Source: an uncultured Alistipes sp.
GTDB lineage: Bacteria; Bacteroidota; Bacteroidia; Bacteroidales; Rikenellaceae
Assembly: GCA_900768015.1 (NCBI GenBank)
Contig: CAAGBI010000041.1
Location: 1-18,659, forward strand
Length of the DNA: 18,659 nucleotides
Direction of reading: 5' to 3'
Below the pieces are notes generated by a model that was not told the origin of the DNA, did no database searches, and saw only the letters and a program-made list of their open reading frames with translations. The number at the start of each line of letters is the position of its first letter. Positions within the stretch are counted from its first letter, which is position 1. Position numbers and translations under genes: made by a program. Shown piece after piece: positions 6,388 through 14,494 of this stretch.

Positions 6388-8883
6388 ATGATATATCCAT
6401 CGAATTTTGAACAGAGGGTCGGCTTCGACCGTATCAGGGAGCAGATTATGGAGCGTTGCTCCATGCTCTCGGCCCGCGAGCTCATGGCTGCGGAGGGCTT
6501 CTCGCGCTCACGCCGTGAGGTCGAGGAGCGCTTGACGCTTGCCGACGAGATGCGCACAATCTTGGCTATGGAGCCTGGCGCCGAGATTGGCGAGCAGGAG
6601 GACCTCCGTTCAATCATCGATAAGATTGCCGTGGAGGGTGCCTACCTCATGGCTGATGAGTGCGCCGTGCTGCTGCGCGCATTGAGGGGTGTGAGTGCCA
6701 TTGTGGGCTTCATCCGCTCGCGCAGGGAGGGTAGCTACCCCGCGCTACGCCGCATGACGGAGCGTGTGCAGCTCTTTCCGGATTTGCAGCGCGAGATAGA
6801 GCGCGTGGTGGATGATAAGGGCGAGGTGCGCTCTTCGGCATCGCAGGAGCTGTCGGAGATACGCCGCGCCATTCGTGAGCACGAGGGTCAGGTGGCAAAG
6901 CGCCTGCAGCAGGTTCTGCAGAGGGCTAAGGCCTCGGGTATTGTCGAGGCGGATGCCATGATTTCGATACGCGATGGCCATGCCGTTATCCCCGTTGCTG
7001 CGGCAAACAAGCGTAAGTTGGCGGGTTTCATACATGATGAGTCGGCTACGGGTCGCACCTTCTATGTCGAGCCCGTGGAGGTTGTCGAGCTGAACAACGA
7101 GTTGCGCGAGTTGGAGTATGCCCAGATGCGCGAGATTGTGCGTATACTTACGGAGCTTACTGCGGTGTTGCGTGGCGATGTCGAGGGCTTGAGCCGCATC
7201 GAGGAGTACCTTACAAGGGTAGATATGTTGCGTGCCAAGGCGCGCTGGGCATTGGATAATGGCGCTGTTAAGCCCATCATCTCGACCGAGGGACGCTTGC
7301 TCTTGCGCAAGGCGCGTCATCCACTCTTGGAGCAGACGCTTAATGCGCAGGGTAAGGCTATCGTACCCCTCGACATGGAGCTCGATGCCGAGCGTAGAAT
7401 ATTGGTTATCTCGGGCCCCAATGCTGGTGGTAAGTCGGTATGTTTGAAGACTACGGGCATATTGCAGTATATGGTGCAGTGTGGCTTCTTGGTGCCCGCG
7501 CTGGAGAACTCGGAGTTCCCATTGTTCGACTCGTTGATGATTGACATCGGCGACCAGCAGTCGTTGGAGAACGACCTTTCGACCTACTCGTCACACCTTG
7601 TGAACATGAAGGCGATGCTCGCAGAGGCCTCGGAGCATACGCTCATCATGATTGATGAGTTCGGCTCGGGTACGGAGCCTACGATTGGTGGTGCTATCTC
7701 GGAGTCTATATTGGAGCGCTTCGTTGAGCGCAAGGCCTATGGCGTTATCACGACGCACTATGCCAACATCAAATATTTCGCATCACGCAACGAGGGCGTA
7801 GCAAATGGTGCTATGGCCTTCGATGTTAAGAACATACAGCCACTCTTTAGCCTCGAGATGGGTAAGCCCGGTAGCTCGTTCGCTATTGAGGTGGCACGCA
7901 AGATTGGTCTTCCGGAGGACATCGTTCGCGTGGCGATGGATAAGGCTGGCGAGGACCACATAAACCTTGAGAAGCAGTTGCGCGAGATTGCCCGCGACAA
8001 GCGCTATTGGGCCGAGAAGCGCGACCGCATCCGTCAGACCGACCGCAAGGTGGAGCAGCTGGAGCAGACATACACAGACCGCTTGCAGAGCATACGCGAT
8101 GAGCGCAAGGTGATTCTGGATAGGGCGCGCAAGGAGGCCGAGGCGTTGATCGCGGAGGCTAACCGCACCATCGAGAATACCATACGCACCATCCGCGAGT
8201 CGCAGGCCGATAAGGAGCTCACACGCCTTGCGCGTAAGGAGTTTGAGGGCTTTGCCGATGCGGTGGTGGATGATGCAGCCGAGAAGCATGACGACCACAT
8301 CAAGCGCGAGATGGAGCGCTTGGCACGCCGCCGCGAGCGCAGAGAGGAGCGCCGTATGGAGCGTGAGCGTGGCGTGGAGATAGCGCCCAAGGCCGAGGAG
8401 GCTAAGCCTGTGAAGATTGAGGTGGGCTCGAAGGTTAAGATTGAGGGACAGGATGTGCCTGGCGTTGTGCAGATGATAAAGGGCAAGAAGGCGCAGGTGG
8501 CATTCGGTCAGATGATGATAATGGTGGAGATGGAGCGCTTGAAGGCTGTTAGCTCGGCGGAGTATCGCGAGGCTACACGCCCCACAACGGCGCGCACGGT
8601 GGTGTCGGTGGATATCAACCAGCGCAAGCTCAATTTCCGCGACCACATAGATGTGCGTGGCATGCGTGCCTCGGAGGCGCTCGCCGCCGTCGAGGACTTG
8701 GTGGACGATGCCCTTATGGTGGGTGTCTCGGGCGTTACGATCCTTCATGGCAAGGGTACGGGAGCGCTCAAAGAGGAGATACGCCGCTACTTGCGCACGG
8801 TGCGCGATGTGGCAACAGTTGCCGACGACCATGCCGATAGGGGTGGCGCGGGCATCACTGTGGTGACTTTCAAACGCGACTAA
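6388..8883 (+). CDS. mutS2: MutS2 ATPase with C-terminal Smr domain
   Basis: MutS2 is a MutS relative without the mismatch-recognition domain. In other bacteria it acts on branched DNA to limit recombination, or splits collided ribosomes (B. subtilis MutS2/RqcU). The 831-residue protein shows the MutS core and lever region (about 1-320), Walker A GPNAGGKS (343-350), Walker B IMIDE (420-424) followed by FGSGTEPT, and the TTHY segment. A charged coiled-coil region of about 520-665 follows, and then a C-terminal Smr nuclease-like domain with DVRG (755-758) and HGKGTG (787-792). All ATPase residues look intact. I chose the ATG at 6388, whose MIYPSNFEQ start resembles the family; a GTG at 6346 would put 14 extra residues inside the hairpin. 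The murF-alr start follows after 14 nt. Confidence 0.95.
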   Translation: MIYPSNFEQRVGFDRIREQIMERCSMLSARELMAAEGFSRSRREVEERLTLADEMRTILAMEPGAEIGEQEDLRSIIDKIAVEGAYLMADECAVLLRALRGVSAIVGFIRSRREGSYPALRRMTERVQLFPDLQREIERVVDDKGEVRSSASQELSEIRRAIREHEGQVAKRLQQVLQRAKASGIVEADAMISIRDGHAVIPVAAANKRKLAGFIHDESATGRTFYVEPVEVVELNNELRELEYAQMREIVRILTELTAVLRGDVEGLSRIEEYLTRVDMLRAKARWALDNGAVKPIISTEGRLLLRKARHPLLEQTLNAQGKAIVPLDMELDAERRILVISGPNAGGKSVCLKTTGILQYMVQCGFLVPALENSEFPLFDSLMIDIGDQQSLENDLSTYSSHLVNMKAMLAEASEHTLIMIDEFGSGTEPTIGGAISESILERFVERKAYGVITTHYANIKYFASRNEGVANGAMAFDVKNIQPLFSLEMGKPGSSFAIEVARKIGLPEDIVRVAMDKAGEDHINLEKQLREIARDKRYWAEKRDRIRQTDRKVEQLEQTYTDRLQSIRDERKVILDRARKEAEALIAEANRTIENTIRTIRESQADKELTRLARKEFEGFADAVVDDAAEKHDDHIKREMERLARRRERREERRMERERGVEIAPKAEEAKPVKIEVGSKVKIEGQDVPGVVQMIKGKKAQVAFGQMMIMVEMERLKAVSSAEYREATRPTTARTVVSVDINQRKLNFRDHIDVRGMRASEALAAVEDLVDDALMVGVSGVTILHGKGTGALKEEIRRYLRTVRDVATVADDHADRGGAGITVVTFKRD

Positions 8884-8897
8884 AAAAGTTTAGATAT

Positions 8898-11264
8898 ATG
8901 AATTACCTATTGTCTGAAATTGCTCGTATCGTGGGCGGTGAGCATCGCGGTTGCGACCTCAGGGTTAAGGAGGTGGCTACCGATTCGCGCGGTGTCTTCT
9001 CCTCTGACGATATGGTCTTTGTGGCTATCAACGGCAAGCACCACGATGGCCACACCTTCATCCCCGCAATGGTGGCACGCGGCGTCAAGGCCTTCATCGT
9101 TGAGCGCGAAGTTGAGGTTAAGGAGGCTGGCGTCGGCATTGTCGTTGTCCCCTCGGCAATAGGTGCTTTGCAGCGACTTGCGGCATACCACCGCCGCGAG
9201 TTCAAGGGTAGGGTCGTTGCCATTACGGGCTCCAACGGTAAGACTATCGTCAAGGAGTGGGCGTCACGCTCTATGCCCGACACGGTGCGCTCGTTTGCCT
9301 CGCCCAAGAGCTACAACTCGCAGCTCGGCGTAGCGCTCTCGTTGCTTATGCTTGATGGCGAGGAGGAGGTGGCCTTCATCGAGGCGGGTATCTCGGAGCC
9401 TGGCGAGATGGAGCGCCTGGAGGCTATGATACGCCCCGACATTGTCGTTGTGACATCTATTGGCGATGCACACTCGGCAAACTTCGCCTCGGAGCGCGCA
9501 AAGATTGAGGAGAAGTTGCTCCTCGCGCGCCGCGCACGCTCGATTATTTACAGCAGTGAGTATCGCTCGCTGGCAAGCTGCATAGAGGAGCTCTATGGCG
9601 ACCGCGAGCTTATAGATAGTAGCTTAGAGGAGGATGTTGAGGACGAGCTCGAGTTGAGCGATGCCCTCTCGGTGGATGCTCTGCATGTCTCGGCTCTCAT
9701 GCGCCGCTTGGGCTATGGCGTTGACGATGCAGTCTTCTCGGCACATGTGGCCATGCGCCTCGAGCTGAAGGAGGGTGTCGACGACTCTATGATTATTGAT
9801 GACACATACAACTCCGACATCAACTCTGTTGCTGTGGCTTTGGATGCGCTCTATGTGCAGTCTATGGGCCGCCGCAGGGTTGCCGTCATCTCGGATATTC
9901 GCCAGAGCGGCATACCGAGCGAGGAGCTATACCAGCGTGTTGCCGCTGCGGTGAAGAAGGCGGCTGTGGACCACTTGATAGGTGTCGGTGAGACAATATC
10001 GTCGTTTGCCCACCTCTTCCCACGCGGCTCGTCGTTCTATCTCTCTACGGATGAGCTCATTGAGAACTTCGACCGCGAGCGCTGGGCGAAGTCGGTAATC
10101 TTGGTTAAGGGTAGCCGCGATAGCAGGTTTGAGCGCCTCACGCGCCTCTTGGAGCGTCGCACGCATACGACCACTTTGGAGGTGGACCTCGCGGCGATGA
10201 AGAAGAACCTTAACTACTTCCGTCAGCATCTGCCACAGCACCACCCAATAGTGGCTATGGTCAAGGCGGGAAGCTATGGTACGGGTGATGTAGATGTGGC
10301 ACGCATGCTCCAGCATGAGGGTGTGCGCTACCTTGCAGTTGCCTTTGCAGATGAGGGTATCACGCTCAGAAAGAAGGGTATCACGATGCCTATCGTGGTG
10401 CTTAATGCCGACCAGGATAGCTTCGATATGATGATTGCTCACGACCTTGAGCCAGAGATATATAGCTTCCACTCGTTGGATGCCTTTAGGCGCGCTGTGC
10501 TCCATGCCCACCGCGAGGCATACCCCATACACATCAAGCTCGACACGGGCATGCACCGCTTGGGCTTTGTGGATGATGATATAGACCTCTTGGGTCGCGC
10601 CATACATCTCGACACATCGCTGCATGTCGCTTCGATATTCTCACACCTATCCTCTGCCGATATGCCCTCGGAGGATGACTTCACGCGCAAGCAGATTGCG
10701 GCGTTCGACTATATGAGTCAGCAGCTTACGGAGTGGCTCGACTATAAGCCTCTGCGCCATATAGCCAACTCGGCAGCTATCGTTCGCTTCAAGGAGGCGC
10801 ACTTCGATATGTGTCGCTTGGGCCTTGGCTTGTATGGCTTCGGCTTCGAGCACAACGACAAACTCATCCCCGTTGCTACGCTCTCGACACGCATCGTGCA
10901 GATAAAGACGCTGGCAAAGGGTGAGAGCATCGGCTATGCTCGCTCTATGCGTACGGAGCGTGAGACTATCATCGCCACAATCCCCGTTGGCTATGCCGAT
11001 GGCCTCGATAGACATCTTGGCAACGGCTGCTGGGAGGTGTTGGTGCGCGGTGAGCGTGCAAAGATCGTTGGCCGCGTATGTATGGATAGCGCAATGATAG
11101 ATATTACGGATATTGAGGGCGTTGAGGTAGGCGACAAGGTGACCATCTTCGGTACCGAGAGCGGTAACACTCTGGAGGATATGGCGTGCGTACTCGATAC
11201 CATATCTTACGAGATTATGACCTCTATCTCGCAGCGCGTAAAACGAATATACACAGAACGATAA
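8898..11264 (+). CDS. murF-alr: Bifunctional MurF ligase / alanine racemase
   Basis: The N-terminal half (about 1-420) is UDP-MurNAc-tripeptide:D-Ala-D-Ala ligase, which adds D-Ala-D-Ala to the cytoplasmic peptidoglycan precursor. It has the P-loop GSNGKT (111-116), PKSYNSQLGV and the DDTYNSDINSV block. The C-terminal half (from about 425, TTLEVDLAAMKKNLNYF) is a PLP-dependent alanine racemase making D-Ala. K456 in MVKAGSYGTG is the expected PLP lysine, Y680 in IGYARSM the catalytic tyrosine, and VCMDSAMID is the usual dimer-side segment. Fusion of these two steps, which supplies and uses D-Ala in one chain, is known in Bacteroidota. At 788 residues it is slightly short but no domain is missing. 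Its stop overlaps the next start by one base (ATAATG). Confidence 0.95.
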   Translation: MNYLLSEIARIVGGEHRGCDLRVKEVATDSRGVFSSDDMVFVAINGKHHDGHTFIPAMVARGVKAFIVEREVEVKEAGVGIVVVPSAIGALQRLAAYHRREFKGRVVAITGSNGKTIVKEWASRSMPDTVRSFASPKSYNSQLGVALSLLMLDGEEEVAFIEAGISEPGEMERLEAMIRPDIVVVTSIGDAHSANFASERAKIEEKLLLARRARSIIYSSEYRSLASCIEELYGDRELIDSSLEEDVEDELELSDALSVDALHVSALMRRLGYGVDDAVFSAHVAMRLELKEGVDDSMIIDDTYNSDINSVAVALDALYVQSMGRRRVAVISDIRQSGIPSEELYQRVAAAVKKAAVDHLIGVGETISSFAHLFPRGSSFYLSTDELIENFDRERWAKSVILVKGSRDSRFERLTRLLERRTHTTTLEVDLAAMKKNLNYFRQHLPQHHPIVAMVKAGSYGTGDVDVARMLQHEGVRYLAVAFADEGITLRKKGITMPIVVLNADQDSFDMMIAHDLEPEIYSFHSLDAFRRAVLHAHREAYPIHIKLDTGMHRLGFVDDDIDLLGRAIHLDTSLHVASIFSHLSSADMPSEDDFTRKQIAAFDYMSQQLTEWLDYKPLRHIANSAAIVRFKEAHFDMCRLGLGLYGFGFEHNDKLIPVATLSTRIVQIKTLAKGESIGYARSMRTERETIIATIPVGYADGLDRHLGNGCWEVLVRGERAKIVGRVCMDSAMIDITDIEGVEVGDKVTIFGTESGNTLEDMACVLDTISYEIMTSISQRVKRIYTER

Positions 11265-11977
11265 TGAAGGGTACTATATATATGATTCCTTGCCCCATCT
11301 CGGAGGCTACTCCCGTGTGGGATGTCCTGCCCGAGGCAAACCGCGCGATTATAGACTCGCTCGACTACTTCATCGTCGAGAACACACGCTCGGCACGCCG
11401 CTTCCTCTCGAAGGCGGGTGTGAAGCGCAAGATTGAGGAGCTGGAGTTCGTGGAGCTAAACGAGCATACTACCGATGCCCGCGAGGTGGAGCGCATGCTT
11501 AAGCCCGTGCTGGAGGGTCGCTCGGCAGGTGTCATCTCGGAGGCGGGAGTGCCAGGTGTTGCAGACCCTGGTGCCGCTATTGCCGCCTTGGCACATCGCC
11601 ATGGTGTGCGCGTAGTGCCTCTTGTGGGCCCCTCGTCTATCCTTATGTCGGTTATGGCATCGGGACTCAACGGCCAGTCGTTCGCCTTTGTGGGATACCT
11701 GCCCATCAAGGACCCCGAGCGTCAGCGCCGCCTGAGGGAGCTCGAGCGCAGAGTAGTGGAGGAGCAGCAGTCGCAGCTCTTCATCGAGGCGCCCTACCGC
11801 AATGTTAAGCTCTTCGAGACGCTCGTAAAGAGCCTCTCGCCCCGCTTGAAGCTCACGGTGGCTACGGACATCACCGCCCCTGATGAGTACATCCGCACCA
11901 TGACCATCGAGGCGTGGCGCAAGGCGGGAGTGCCACCATTTGAGAAGCGCCCCACGATATTTATATTAGGCATATAA
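11264..11977 (+). CDS. SAM-dependent methyltransferase, RsmI-like (tetrapyrrole methylase fold)
   Basis: The 237-residue protein belongs to the tetrapyrrole methylase superfamily and is nearest to RsmI, which 2'-O-methylates C1402 of 16S rRNA. Matching segments are ENTRSARRFL (about 37-46), the ISEAGVPGVADPGA loop (about 88-101) and VGPSSILMSVMASG (about 116-129). Many Bacteroidota carry this shorter form besides a standard RsmI, so the rRNA target is inferred, not shown. The ATG at 11264 overlaps the murF-alr stop, which points to translational coupling. A longer frame starting at 11186 lies inside murF-alr and is rejected. grpE follows after 15 nt. Confidence 0.85.
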   Translation: MKGTIYMIPCPISEATPVWDVLPEANRAIIDSLDYFIVENTRSARRFLSKAGVKRKIEELEFVELNEHTTDAREVERMLKPVLEGRSAGVISEAGVPGVADPGAAIAALAHRHGVRVVPLVGPSSILMSVMASGLNGQSFAFVGYLPIKDPERQRRLRELERRVVEEQQSQLFIEAPYRNVKLFETLVKSLSPRLKLTVATDITAPDEYIRTMTIEAWRKAGVPPFEKRPTIFILGI

Positions 11978-11992
11978 TTTGTTCATTATAAT

Positions 11993-12601
11993 ATGAAACA
12001 ATTTAATTTTAGGAATTTTATGAAGGGACAACAAACAGATAATGAGAAAGATATGAAGACAACTAATGTCGAGACGGAGAACGCCGAGCAGACAGTGAAT
12101 GCTGCCGAGGCTGACAATGTGGCAGTTGAGGCCGAAGAGGCGACTGACAATGTGTCAGCAGAGCCTACGCTCGAGGAGCAGATTGCCGTATGGCGCGATA
12201 AGTATATGCGTCTGCAGGCCGAGTTCGATAACTTCCGCAAGCGCACCATCAAGGAGAAGATGGAGCTCGTGGAGCGTGGCTCGGAGGGTGCATGGAAGGC
12301 TATCTTGCCCGTTTTGGACGACATGGAGCGTGCCGTAGCAGCTTCGGCAAAGAGCGACGATATAGTAGCATTGCGCGAGGGCGAGACTCTCGTTATGAAG
12401 AAGTTCGAGAGCGTGCTTAACACTGCGGGTATCAAGGCTATAGAGTGCGTGGGCATGCCCTTCAACGAGGAGGAGCAGGAGGCCGTAGCGCGCTTCGCTG
12501 CGGGCGAGGATAAGCGCGGCCTTGTTATTGATTGCGTTCAGCGTGGCTACAAGATGGGTGACCATGTGTTGCGCTATGCAAAGGTTGTTGTTGGCGAATA
12601 A
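11993..12601 (+). CDS. grpE: GrpE nucleotide-exchange factor
   Basis: GrpE releases ADP from DnaK in the cytoplasmic Hsp70 cycle. The 202-residue protein has a variable acidic N-terminus (about 1-55), a long helical segment with WRDKYMRLQAEFDNFRKRT (about 64-82), and the beta-wing domain with GMPFNEEEQEAV and the end signature VIDCVQRGYKMGDHVLRYAKVVV. In-frame ATGs at 12020 and 12053 are alternative starts. dnaJ follows after 12 nt. dnaK is absent here, as in many Bacteroidota. I see no heat-shock operator upstream. Confidence 0.95.
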   Translation: MKQFNFRNFMKGQQTDNEKDMKTTNVETENAEQTVNAAEADNVAVEAEEATDNVSAEPTLEEQIAVWRDKYMRLQAEFDNFRKRTIKEKMELVERGSEGAWKAILPVLDDMERAVAASAKSDDIVALREGETLVMKKFESVLNTAGIKAIECVGMPFNEEEQEAVARFAAGEDKRGLVIDCVQRGYKMGDHVLRYAKVVVGE

Positions 12602-12613
12602 TAGGGTAGTGTT

Positions 12614-13780
12614 ATGGCAGAAAAGAGAGACTACTACGAGGTGTTGGGCGTCGAGAAGAATGCCGATGCCGAAACAATAAAGAAGGCCTATCGTAAGGCC
12701 GCAATCAAGTATCACCCCGACAAGAACCCCGGCGACAAGGAGGCCGAGGAGAGGTTCAAGGAGGCTGCCGAGGCCTACGATGTGTTGTCGAACGAGGATA
12801 AGCGTGCGCGCTACGACCGCTTTGGCCACGCAGGTATGAATGGCCCAGGTGGTGGCGCTGGAGGCTTCGGAGGCTTTGGCGCTGGCGGCTTCTCTATGGA
12901 TGATATTTTCGAGCAGTTTGGCGACATCTTTGGTGGCACATTTGGTGGCTTCGGCGGTGGCCGTAGCCGCGGTGGCCGTCAGCGAGTTAACCGCGGTAGC
13001 GATGTGCGTATCACCGTGCGCCTCACTCTCAAGGAGATTGCTGAGGGTGTAACCAAGAAGCTCAAGATAAATAAGGTTGTCGCTTGCGAGAAGTGTGGCG
13101 GCACAGGTGCAAAGGATAAGTCGTCGTTCACAACCTGTTCGCAGTGTGGTGGCTCGGGCTATGTTATCACTGTGCAGAACTCGTTCTTTGGCCGTATGCA
13201 GACCCAGAGCGTCTGCCCAACATGTCAGGGTGAGGGTCGCGTAATCAAGGATAAGTGTACTCATTGCAATGGCGAGGGTACGGAGCGCGGCGATAAGGTT
13301 GTTGAGGTTAAGATTCCCGCAGGTGTTGCCGAGGGCATGGCACTCACGCTTCAGGGCATGGGTAACGCTGCGCGCCATGGTGGCATCAACGGCGACCTCA
13401 TCGTTGTAATCAAGGAGGAGAGCCACCCCGACTTCGAGCGTCAGGGCAACAACCTCGTGCACAACCTCGGTATCTCGGTTACTACGGCAATCCTTGGTGG
13501 CGATGCCGAGGTGCCCACAATCGATGGTCGCGTGCGCATCACTATCGAGCCAGGCACACAGTCAGGTAAGGTCATGCGCCTTCGTGGCAAGGGTCTCCCC
13601 GATGTTAACGGTCGTGGTCGTGGCGACATCATCGTTGTTGTAGATGTCGTTATCCCCACAACCCTTACCAAGGAGGAGCGCAAGCTTGTTGAGGAGCTCA
13701 GTGAGCAGCCCAACTTCAAGCGCACGGAGAGCCGCGATAACCAGGATATACTTACCCGCATGAAAAACTTCTTTAGGTAG
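12614..13780 (+). CDS. dnaJ: Chaperone DnaJ (type I Hsp40)
   Basis: DnaJ delivers unfolded proteins to DnaK and stimulates its ATPase. The 388-residue protein has all type I parts: J domain (about 5-70, HPD at 34-36), a Gly/Phe-rich linker (about 75-125), and four zinc-finger repeats CEKCGGTG, CSQCGGSG, CPTCQGEG and CTHCNGEG (158 to about 222). The C-terminal substrate domains contain GVAEGMALTLQGMG, GDLIVVI and a final RTESRDNQDILTRMKNFFR. No residue of the catalytic or zinc motifs is missing. It is paired with grpE. Confidence 0.97.
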   Translation: MAEKRDYYEVLGVEKNADAETIKKAYRKAAIKYHPDKNPGDKEAEERFKEAAEAYDVLSNEDKRARYDRFGHAGMNGPGGGAGGFGGFGAGGFSMDDIFEQFGDIFGGTFGGFGGGRSRGGRQRVNRGSDVRITVRLTLKEIAEGVTKKLKINKVVACEKCGGTGAKDKSSFTTCSQCGGSGYVITVQNSFFGRMQTQSVCPTCQGEGRVIKDKCTHCNGEGTERGDKVVEVKIPAGVAEGMALTLQGMGNAARHGGINGDLIVVIKEESHPDFERQGNNLVHNLGISVTTAILGGDAEVPTIDGRVRITIEPGTQSGKVMRLRGKGLPDVNGRGRGDIIVVVDVVIPTTLTKEERKLVEELSEQPNFKRTESRDNQDILTRMKNFFR

Positions 13781-13924
13781 TATGTTGTCAAGCAAGGCTA
13801 TTTTGGCGTTGCACTTGTCTTCGAAATTCTCATTTACCTTAAGTAAACTGCGGTTTCTCAGACTGCGTGCGCCTAAAAATATCACTTGCTATACAACTTC
13901 TAAAATCAACTATAAGTTAACTCT
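13781..13924. other. 144-nt spacer between dnaJ and the membrane protein gene
   Basis: This is the longest gap inside the plus-strand block. It lacks a clear TAnnTTTG promoter and a terminator. TTTAC (13833-13837) and GTAAA (13843-13847) flank CTTAA, forming a near-perfect 14-bp palindrome interrupted by one C. A small frame over it (13782-13997) runs into the next gene out of frame and has no recognisable content. Confidence 0.4.
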
Positions 13925-14482
13925 ATGTCGATATTTAGACCACATAAGACCAAGCCGCGTCAGTTCAACTACACGCCACGCTACTATGACCCCGTAAAGG
14001 AGGCCTTCAATCAGCGTCGTAAGGAGCTGCATGGCACATCGAGCGAGACCGACGAGCTCCCATATGCGCCTGGAGACTACCTGCGCATGAAGAAGGAGGC
14101 GCGTCGTGAGTCGCGCGAGGACCAGGCGAAGAGCGCTTCAAATCGCCTTTTGCGCTATGGTCTCTTGATTGTGGTCGTGGGCTTGGGTTTTGCCTATATC
14201 ATGCCCCGTGCAACCGAAATCCTCACCCGCTTTATGGATGCTGGCGAGGCAACGGAGGTTGTTGAGGGAGGTGCTAATTATATTGACAGTGATTCAACTA
14301 CACTCCACACTCCAAGTTACATGGAGCATGTCGAAATCAACTATGAGGAGGATGAAATTGATCCAGACCTGGCTGATAGATTGAACGAGGCGAATGAGTG
14401 GAGTAGAACAAATAATGTGACCATCTACCCCAACGATGTGGAGATTGTGGATGGTAAGCGAGTGGAAGAGAGCGAGGAGTAA
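13925..14482 (+). CDS. Small single-pass membrane protein upstream of mutL
   Basis: I do not recognise a named family. The 185-residue protein has a charged N-terminal region with RPHKTKPRQFNYTPRYYDP (5-23), similar to conserved Bacteroidota proteins encoded before mutL. One transmembrane helix follows (about 76-94, LRYGLLIVVVGLGFAYIM), and then an acidic, probably extra-cytoplasmic tail with NYEEDEIDPDLADRLNEANEW and VTIYPNDVEIVDGKRVE. No signal cleavage site or catalytic motif is seen. The mutL start is 12 nt downstream, so they are likely co-transcribed, although a repair role does not follow. Confidence 0.8.
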   Translation: MSIFRPHKTKPRQFNYTPRYYDPVKEAFNQRRKELHGTSSETDELPYAPGDYLRMKKEARRESREDQAKSASNRLLRYGLLIVVVGLGFAYIMPRATEILTRFMDAGEATEVVEGGANYIDSDSTTLHTPSYMEHVEINYEEDEIDPDLADRLNEANEWSRTNNVTIYPNDVEIVDGKRVEESEE

Positions 14483-14494
14483 CCCCCGAACGAA

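Noticed and set aside
7783..8832. 349-codon open frame antisense to mutS2
   Set aside because: It has a Leu/His-rich low-complexity product and lies wholly opposite a well-supported gene; the same applies to similar antisense frames over murF-alr and mutL.
11186..11263. Longer start for the RsmI-like gene
   Set aside because: It lies within the murF-alr coding region; the ATG at 11264 gives the normal N-terminus (KGTIYMIPCPI).
11973..11981. Promoter before grpE (TATAATTTG)
   Set aside because: It has three bases instead of two between TA and TTTG, and no TTTG at -33.
12155..13462. 435-codon open frame antisense to grpE-dnaJ
   Set aside because: It is the mirror of strongly biased codons in two certain genes and has a Leu/Ala/His-rich, repetitive composition without any domain.
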